Shown here: positions 58,827-64,000 of the stretch, one piece after another
Layout: each line of letters opens with the position of its first letter
Numbering within the stretch: position 1 is the stretch's first letter
Assembly: GCA_964589815.1 (NCBI GenBank)
Contig: CAZPUR010000002.1
Coordinates: 47,984-111,983 of the forward strand
Direction of reading: 5' to 3'
DNA: 64,000 nucleotides
DNA from: CAZPUR01 sp964589815
GTDB lineage: Bacteria; Patescibacteriota; Microgenomatia; UBA1400
Notes under the pieces: model-generated
The model's database searches: none
What the model saw: only the letters and a program-made list of their open reading frames with translations
What the model was told of the DNA's origin: nothing
Translations under genes and position numbers: made by a program

Positions 58827-58843
58827 ATAAAAAACCTTTTCTG

Positions 58844-58899
58844 AGCTGGGAGCGAGGGTTGAACTCGCAACCTGTCCGACGTTACGTCGGACTGCTCTG
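58844..58899 (-). pseudogene. tRNA remnant with palindromic anticodon arm
   Basis: Minus strand, right after tRNA-Thr(TGT): AGAGCA, GTCCGACGTAACGTCGGAC (58874-58892), AGGTT, T arm GCGAG TTCAACC CTCGC, acceptor strand TCCCAGC. The 5' acceptor GCTGGGA and D arm are missing, as if fused to the preceding tRNA's end. Confidence 0.6.
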
Positions 58900-58970
58900 A
58901 GCCTCCCAACAGAGTCGAACTGTTGTCAACGGTTTACAAAACCGTCGCTCTACCATTGAGCTAGAGAGGC
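58900..58970 (-). tRNA. tRNA-Thr (TGT)
   Basis: Acceptor GCCTCTC/GGGAGGC, D arm GCTC/GAGC, anticodon stem ACGGT/ACCGT with loop TTTGTAA (anticodon TGT), T arm ACAG TTCGACT CTGT. Confidence 0.9.
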
Positions 58971-58974
58971 AGTT

Positions 58975-59205
58975 TTTAAAATACCGCCCCGCGAAAAAGC
59001 ATTCTACAAGGTATTTCCCCGGATAATTCCAGGTGCCTGCCTCGCGTTGCTCGGCAAGGCGGGGGTGTCTTGTTCTAAACCCCTCGGGATTTAAAAACTC
59101 AGACGCCCATATAAAGAATGTTGTGGAGGAAAAATTCCTCGTATGTTTTACTGCTTTTAAGTAGGGCAGCTACTCAATTATATCAAAGATATAATTGTAA
59201 TTTCA
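58975..59205 (-). ncRNA. Structured region upstream of tRNA-Thr(TGT), possible RNA gene or leader
   Basis: Minus strand: TTTGATATAATTG (-10, about 59185-59197), then hairpins AGTAG(n)CTACT, GAGGAAtttTTCCTC, and a long GTCT...TTTTTAAATCCC/GGGGTTTAGAA...AGAC stem, an inserted CGCCTTGCCGAGCAACGCGA palindrome (59037-59062) and AATACC/GGTATT. No open reading frame. Identity unknown; about 200 nt. Confidence 0.45.
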
Positions 59206-59336
59206 AAGTCAAAATTGCTAATTTCTAAATAATATCAAAATACCAATGACCAAAATTCAAAACTGTCTAGAATTTAGAGAATTTGAACATTTGAATTTAT
59301 TTGGGATTTGGTGCTTGATGCTTGGAATTTCTTAAT

Positions 59337-59969
59337 TTACAGAAGTAAATTAAGGATTAAATCAATAATCGGCCAGATAATTCTGACCGCCAAAGAAGTG
59401 CCGCCAAAAAAGGGAAAGATGAGAACAATGAGGAGAAAAATACCATATTGGCTTAACTCCTCTTCTAATTTAACTCCCCACTTTACCGGTAAAAAACCAG
59501 TTAAAATTTTAGCTCCATCCAAAGGCGGAATCGGAAGAAGATTAAAGATGCCTAAAGCAACATTAAGGGTTATCATAGGGAGTAGAAAGGTAGCCAGGAT
59601 AGTGTAGGGAAGAAATTTTGAAATTAAGGCTAATAGTAGGCTTAAAATTAGGTTACTGGCTGGACCGGCCAAAGAAATTAGGGCGGCATCCCGGCGGGGA
59701 TTTTGCAGATTATATGGATCAATGGGCACGGGTTTGCCCCAGCCAATTCGGGCAATTAAAAGAGCAATGGTGCCGATGGGATCAAGATGTTTTAAAGGAT
59801 TTAAGGTCAATCTTTCATTTAATCTGGGCGTAGGGTCGCCTAATTTATCAGCCATCCAAGCGTGAGCAAATTCATGGATAGTAACGGCCACCAAAAGAGC
59901 CATAATAAAGATGAGAAAAGATAAAGGGTTAGTAAAAAGTAAATTAAGCATAAGATTATTGTAACACAA
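59337..59969 (-). CDS. M50 family (site-2 protease-like) membrane metalloprotease
   Basis: Intramembrane zinc protease. VTIHEFAHAW (HExxH variant HEFAH, about residue 30) lies in a membrane helix, and NLLPIPPLDGAKIL (NxxPxxxLDG) holds the second metal ligand. About 4-5 membrane helices in 210 aa, without PDZ or CBS domains, as in the short rhomboid-sized S2P group. Substrate unknown; typical targets are membrane-bound regulators. Confidence 0.92.
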   Translation of the reverse strand: MCYNNLMLNLLFTNPLSFLIFIMALLVAVTIHEFAHAWMADKLGDPTPRLNERLTLNPLKHLDPIGTIALLIARIGWGKPVPIDPYNLQNPRRDAALISLAGPASNLILSLLLALISKFLPYTILATFLLPMITLNVALGIFNLLPIPPLDGAKILTGFLPVKWGVKLEEELSQYGIFLLIVLIFPFFGGTSLAVRIIWPIIDLILNLLL

Positions 59970-59994
59970 ATAAAAATCTGTTATTATACCTCCT

Positions 59995-60225
59995 ATGAGT
60001 CAAAAAGTTTGTCAATATTGCGGTAAGGGTAAAATGCGCGGCCATAAAGTCTCGCACGCCAAACAAAGAACGATCAGATTCTCCAAGCCTAATTTACATT
60101 GGCAAAAAGTGGTAGTCAAGGGAGTGAAGAAAAAGCTTCTGCTTTGTACTAGATGCACCAAGCTTTTAAAAAAAAGATCAGCTAAATCTACCGAGAAAAA
60201 AACCAAGAAAGAAGGTGCAATTTAA
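59995..60225 (+). CDS. rpmB: Ribosomal protein bL28
   Basis: 76 aa. VCQYCGKGKMRGHKVSHAKQ and TRCTKLLKK retain two Cys pairs for zinc; RTIRFSKPNLHWQKVVVKG is the family core. Basic C-terminal tail. A small unknown gene follows after 2 bp. Confidence 0.92.
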   Translation: MSQKVCQYCGKGKMRGHKVSHAKQRTIRFSKPNLHWQKVVVKGVKKKLLLCTRCTKLLKKRSAKSTEKKTKKEGAI

Positions 60226-60227
60226 TC

Positions 60228-60470
60228 ATGAAAGAAATACTAACACCGGCGGAAAGAGACCTTAGGGCATTATCAGCGGAGGAGTTAAGAAAGACGGAAG
60301 AAGTAGTAATTGCTGGAGCCAAAAGCGGTGACCCCTTTATGCATGCTGTTCTTCTGGTGTGTATTAACCCTGAACTAATCAGGAGAGACATGCCTTTTAT
60401 AGATGGTGAAGCATATGAGGCGATCGAGTCAATAAGACATGAAGCGACAGGATTAGTGACGCCTGAATAA
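60228..60470 (+). CDS. Small hypothetical protein (80 aa)
   Basis: No family recognised; acidic, helical (PAERDLRALSAEELRKTEEV). Starts 2 bp after rpmB and is probably co-transcribed. Confidence 0.55.
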   Translation: MKEILTPAERDLRALSAEELRKTEEVVIAGAKSGDPFMHAVLLVCINPELIRRDMPFIDGEAYEAIESIRHEATGLVTPE

Positions 60471-60482
60471 TATATTAATATT

Positions 60483-62693
60483 TTATCCATCCTTAATTTT
60501 AAGGTTTTCTAACATTTCTTTGGCTTCTAGGTTTTTAGGATTAATGTTTTCTAAAACAAAATTTAGTTTCTCTTGAGCTTTTTCTTTTTCTCCGATTTTT
60601 AAATAAGTTTCTGCCAGTTTCAGGTAAACTCGAGTGTAATCAGGCTTAAGTTGAAGAGCCTCTTGCCATAAATAAATGGCTCTGACAAAGTTTTTATCCT
60701 GTTCTTCTAACAGGCCTAGATTATATAAAATCTTAGCGTCGGTCGGAGCCAGTCTTTTAGCCTCCATTAAAGCGCCTTTAGCCTCCTGTTTATATTCAGG
60801 TTCAAGATAAGAAAGGAGAAGATAAACTTCGGCCTTGTTTTTCCAGAAATTAAGATGAACTTTGTTTAATGCCAGAGTTCTTTGCATCGAGCTTTCAGCC
60901 AGGCTGGCTAATTGTTGACTCAGCTTGCTAGACTCAGTTGCCTCCAATTCTTGGTAGACGACAGCCAATTTGGCGCTGGTTTTAGCCAGATAAGCAGAGT
61001 AAAGCGCCTCCTTCTGGTTAAGAGAAACCGCCTGTTGCAGTTCAGTCAAAGCAGGTAGAAGATAGTCAGTTTGATAAAATTTTACCCCTCGGTTGTAGTG
61101 ATAATCTGCTCGCCAGCGCTGGAGTAAAGAGTAAAGAACAAAGAGTAAAAAGGATAAAATAATTACCCATAAAACATATTTAATATTTTTATTTATAGAT
61201 AATTTAAAGACGACTATTTTTGGTTTGTTCTGTTTTTCTTTCGTGTCTTTCGTGTTTATAAAGCAAAAAGCGGGAATAAACCAAAAAAGCAGACCGGTAA
61301 TGACCACGGAAAAGCCAAAAAAGTTAGTGATGAGAATTGCGGCATAGCCGCAAAAAAGTGCAAAGTTACAACTTGAAGTTAAAAGTTCTTGTTTGCTCAA
61401 TTTTGAATTTTGCATTGTAACTTTTAATTTTGAATTTTTCATTTTTAACTCTCTAATGCTCCAGCCAATAAAGGTGCCAATCACTCCTAAATAAGTAATT
61501 AAGCCTATGGCGCCCTGGCAAGCCAAGATATTAAGGAATTCATTGTGAGCTTTGTTGTATAAAAAATCCCACTCAGACAAAAGATTATGGCTAGCAGGCC
61601 GGAAATTATAATAAGCATAACCAAAAGTTTCCAAGCCTGAACCAAAAAAGGGATAATGCTGCCAAATTTTAAGAGCACCCTGCCAAACCACCTTTCTGAT
61701 TTCCGAAGATTCAGAGATATGAAAGCCATATTTTAACTCGGGGATCTCCGTGGTCGTAATAGGAGAACTGCCCGAGAAGATTCTCAGCCAATGAGGTAAT
61801 TTTTCAAGATATTGATAGGTTTTTCCACCTAGGAGAAGATAGCTTAATAGGGTTGAAATAAATAAAATTTGTAGGGGTCGGGTTTTCCCAGCCACTTTCT
61901 TATTGACCCAAAAAATAATAATCGTGAATAAGCCAAAGCACAACCAAAAAGCCAAAAGGGCAGACCTGGAATTGGTAAAGATAAGACACAGAAAATAAAC
62001 AGTAAATAATAATAGCCAGTAGCCAGTAGTTTGTAGGGAGTAGCGTTTTTCTTCTCTGATTATATTTCCCAGGGGGATAAAGATGATCGCCGCTAAAAAC
62101 GCTCCCAACCAATTGGGTTGGCCTAGGGTGGAAAAAACCCGATTTTGTACATCTTGGACCCAATATTGAGCATCGATACCGAAGTGCTCGAGGATACCAT
62201 AAGAGGCAACGAGAAAGGCGGAGGCAAGGAGAATATAAAGACAGTTAATTGCTCCGTTGCTAAAGTTCTTTTCCGTTTTTTTATTTTTGAAACAATGAAA
62301 CAATGAAACAGTGCAACAATGATTCATATTACTCACAAAAGCATAATAAAGGAGGACATAGCAGATGGTAGACATCAGGCCGCCGTGGGCCCTGGAATAA
62401 TAACCCCAAACACTAGTGTAAGGATCAATGCTAAAAATAGTGGATAAAATAGAGGAAATAAGATAGAGGAGAATAGGAATATCTAGAGGCGTTCTTTTAA
62501 TATAGACGTTGTTTTGCAGAATCATTTTTCCCAACCAGGCAACCATAATCACCGCTGTCAAAACATAGACCAGCATCATTTTAGGATATTCGAAAAGTTC
62601 GTAGTTAATCGGCGAAAAAACTAAGGGGACTAAGAAGAAAAGCAGATAAAAAGCATATTTCATGATTTTATCGAAGAAAGAGTTAAAATCCAT
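60483..62693 (-). CDS. O-antigen ligase-like membrane protein with C-terminal TPR repeats
   Basis: About 11 membrane helices (residues about 1-530) with the Wzy/WaaL-type core (GQPNWLGAFLAAIIFIPLG, FTNSRSALLAFWLC, FFGSGLETFGYAYYNFRP, KAHNEFLNILACQGAIGLIT: His-Asn pair), then about 200 residues of TPR helices (KILYNLGLLEEQDKNFVRAI, YTRVYLKLAETYLKIGEKEK). Probable surface-glycan polymerase/ligase. It carries several repeat-encoded loops: CCTVSLFHCFKNKKTEKN (AACAATG family), LKMKNSKLKVTMQNSKLSKQ, and FINTKDTKEKQNKPK (CACGAAAGACAC family). Confidence 0.87.
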   Translation of the reverse strand: MDFNSFFDKIMKYAFYLLFFLVPLVFSPINYELFEYPKMMLVYVLTAVIMVAWLGKMILQNNVYIKRTPLDIPILLYLISSILSTIFSIDPYTSVWGYYSRAHGGLMSTICYVLLYYAFVSNMNHCCTVSLFHCFKNKKTEKNFSNGAINCLYILLASAFLVASYGILEHFGIDAQYWVQDVQNRVFSTLGQPNWLGAFLAAIIFIPLGNIIREEKRYSLQTTGYWLLLFTVYFLCLIFTNSRSALLAFWLCFGLFTIIIFWVNKKVAGKTRPLQILFISTLLSYLLLGGKTYQYLEKLPHWLRIFSGSSPITTTEIPELKYGFHISESSEIRKVVWQGALKIWQHYPFFGSGLETFGYAYYNFRPASHNLLSEWDFLYNKAHNEFLNILACQGAIGLITYLGVIGTFIGWSIRELKMKNSKLKVTMQNSKLSKQELLTSSCNFALFCGYAAILITNFFGFSVVITGLLFWFIPAFCFINTKDTKEKQNKPKIVVFKLSINKNIKYVLWVIILSFLLFVLYSLLQRWRADYHYNRGVKFYQTDYLLPALTELQQAVSLNQKEALYSAYLAKTSAKLAVVYQELEATESSKLSQQLASLAESSMQRTLALNKVHLNFWKNKAEVYLLLSYLEPEYKQEAKGALMEAKRLAPTDAKILYNLGLLEEQDKNFVRAIYLWQEALQLKPDYTRVYLKLAETYLKIGEKEKAQEKLNFVLENINPKNLEAKEMLENLKIKDG
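62285..62325. repeat. GAAACAATG repeat in the wzy/TPR gene
   Basis: TGAAACAATGAAACAATGAA followed by ACAGTGCAACAATG; same family as 16901-16930 and 38822-38865. Confidence 0.85.
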
Positions 62694-62774
62694 AGGTTTA
62701 TTCTAATTGATGAAAATTTATTATTCAACAGAACCGTGATATAATCTCTACTAATTAGAAAAGGAGGTTCAAAA

Positions 62775-63080
62775 ATGCCAACTCAGGAAGCAGGGGGAGT
62801 ATTGCCAGAACCGACTTTTATGGGGTTGATCCCAGTGTACGTGCCAGAAGGAATAATTGTTTTGCAAAGAAATCGTTCTCCGGATAGAGTCGGGGTTCTT
62901 TTAAGAGATATTACAGCAAATCCTCTATTTGTTGCCGGGGACAGCGCCAGAGCCGTTCAAAAAGGAATAGATTTTGTCGAACAAAGGAGGGTGGAGGTTC
63001 CCACCAGTATCGCCTGGACAGGAGATTTGTTTATTGTTGGAGAGGATAACCCCAATTTTAGATGGCCCTTTCTTCTTTAA
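62775..63080 (+). CDS. Hypothetical protein (101 aa)
   Basis: No family recognised; strand-rich (LIPVYVPEGIIVLQRNRSPD). Has both TGATATAAT (TATAAT 62740-62745) and a perfect AGGAGG SD (62763-62768), unlike most small genes here. Confidence 0.6.
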   Translation: MPTQEAGGVLPEPTFMGLIPVYVPEGIIVLQRNRSPDRVGVLLRDITANPLFVAGDSARAVQKGIDFVEQRRVEVPTSIAWTGDLFIVGEDNPNFRWPFLL

Positions 63081-63113
63081 CCTTTTTTTTAAACCTGCTA
63101 AAATACTTCTTAT

Positions 63114-64000
63114 ATGTTTGATTTTTTTTGGCAATTGGTTTCTCATGATTTAGGCATTGATTTAGGGACTTCCAATACCTTTGTTCATGTAAAAGATAAG
63201 GGGATTGTTATCCGCGAACCTTCAGTCGTGGCCCGCAATAAAGAAACAGGCAAGATTTTGGCGATTGGCTCTGAGGCTAAAAAAATGGTGGGCAAGACGC
63301 CGGAAAACATTGAGGCAGTTAGACCTCTGGCCGACGGGGTGATTGCCGACTTTGACGCCTGTTTAAGCATGCTTACTTACTATATTCGTTTGATTCATCA
63401 GTCGCATGGTTTTATTCCCAAGATTCCCAAGCCCAAAGTCATCGTCGGCGTGCCTTCAGGAGTGACCGAAGTGGAAAGCCGAGCAGTTCAGGATGCGGCT
63501 CTGAGCGCGGGTGCCCGTCAGGCTTTTTTAGTAGAAGAACCAATGGCGGCGGCGATTGGTATTGGTTTACCCATCGAAGATCCCTCAGGCCAACTACTGA
63601 TTGATATTGGCGGCGGCACCACGGAAATTGCCGTTATTTCTTTAGGAGGAATTGTAGTCGAACGCTATTTAAGAACTGCAGGTGACGAAATGGATGAGGC
63701 GATTGTTAATTTTTGCCGGCTGAAACATAATCTGGTTTTAGGTTTAGCCTCAGCCGAAGAAATAAAAATTAATATTGGTTCAGCTACTCCTATGAAAAAA
63801 GAGAAGGTTTTCGTGGCTCGAGGCAGGGATTTAGGCACGGGCCTACCTCGATCAGTTAAATTAACCTCGACCGAATTAAGAGAGGCCTTGGTTCCAGTGG
63901 TGCAGCAAATCATCGGGGCCCTTTCTGATACTTTAGAAGAAACCCCACCAGAGCTTTTAGCAGATATTTTGAAACACGGCATTGTGATGACTGGCGGCGC
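63114..64000 (+). CDS. mreB: MreB actin homologue, paralogue 2 (3' end outside window)
   Basis: Open to the window edge: MFDFFWQLVSHDLGIDLGTS (phosphate 1), VGVPSGVTEVESRAVQDAAL, LIDIGGGTTEIAVISLGGIV (phosphate 2 with the normal GGGT), LPRSVKLTSTELREALVP, HGIVMTGG. More canonical than the paralogue at 41997-43007. TGCTAAAAT (-10 at 63099-63104) lies 9 bp before the ATG (leaderless). Usually precedes mreC/mreD, which would be outside the window. Confidence 0.95.
   Translation, partial: MFDFFWQLVSHDLGIDLGTSNTFVHVKDKGIVIREPSVVARNKETGKILAIGSEAKKMVGKTPENIEAVRPLADGVIADFDACLSMLTYYIRLIHQSHGFIPKIPKPKVIVGVPSGVTEVESRAVQDAALSAGARQAFLVEEPMAAAIGIGLPIEDPSGQLLIDIGGGTTEIAVISLGGIVVERYLRTAGDEMDEAIVNFCRLKHNLVLGLASAEEIKINIGSATPMKKEKVFVARGRDLGTGLPRSVKLTSTELREALVPVVQQIIGALSDTLEETPPELLADILKHGIVMTGG

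Overview
The window looks like a chromosomal segment of a reduced, AT-rich bacterium of the Candidate Phyla Radiation (Patescibacteria), most likely Microgenomates-like. This is inferred from gene content and style, not from a marker-gene search. The signs are a split comEC next to comEA and a TrpR-like regulator, tandem galU, two mreB paralogues, a gene-poor biosynthetic repertoire, dozens of very small unrecognised genes, and many genes whose ATG lies only 6-12 bases after an extended -10 box (TGnTATAAT), implying leaderless mRNAs. No rRNA or CRISPR array is present.

Layout. 1-8 kb: 3' part of leuS, TrpR-like regulator, comEA-comEC, DUF4349 protein. 8-10 kb: two convergent M14-like proteins. 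10-15.5 kb: a T-box-like leader followed by argH-argG, a NYN nuclease-fold gene and argS (arginine supply and charging). 15.5-25 kb: strings of small unknown genes with a DUF2207 protein, a metallophosphoesterase, an O-antigen-ligase-like protein and an inactive M16 peptidase. 25.2-25.9 kb: an unidentified structured RNA candidate and palindromes. 25.9-28.7 kb: a GC-rich island with strong Shine-Dalgarno sites, encoding a two-domain peptidoglycan hydrolase and a partner membrane protein. 29-33.2 kb: a run of eight unknown genes. 33.6-38.4 kb: active M16 peptidase, four-helix-bundle protein flanked by repeats, ndk, rpoD. 38.4-40 kb: nadD-nadE. 40-44.6 kb: tRNAs, PEGA protein, mreB-like gene, WecG/TagA-type glycosyltransferase, HTH protein. 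44.9-48.5 kb: secE-nusG-rplK-rplA-rplJ-rplL with an L10 leader. 48.6-50.4 kb: tandem galU. 50.5-56.9 kb: small unknown genes, two lipoproteins, two GIY-YIG proteins around tRNA-Trp, an ATP-grasp protein. 57-59 kb: a tRNA cluster containing broken and nested tRNA genes, plus rpmG. 59.3-64 kb: M50 protease, rpmB, a second O-antigen-ligase/TPR protein and the start of a second mreB.

The most striking property is a set of dispersed short repeat families (perfect palindromes, 'AACAATG' runs, 'CCCTACGCAATAC' tracts, Lys-rich 'CACGAAAGACAC' tracts) that lie between genes, inside RNA genes and leaders, and in frame inside conserved proteins such as LeuS, ArgS, ArgH, NadE, L1 and L7/L12. Essential genes tolerate them as extra surface peptides, reminiscent of Rickettsia palindromic elements. 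The clearest regulatory discovery candidate is a pair of almost identical 39-bp palindromes, one before the TrpR-like gene and one before comEA, suggesting an autoregulated switch of DNA uptake.
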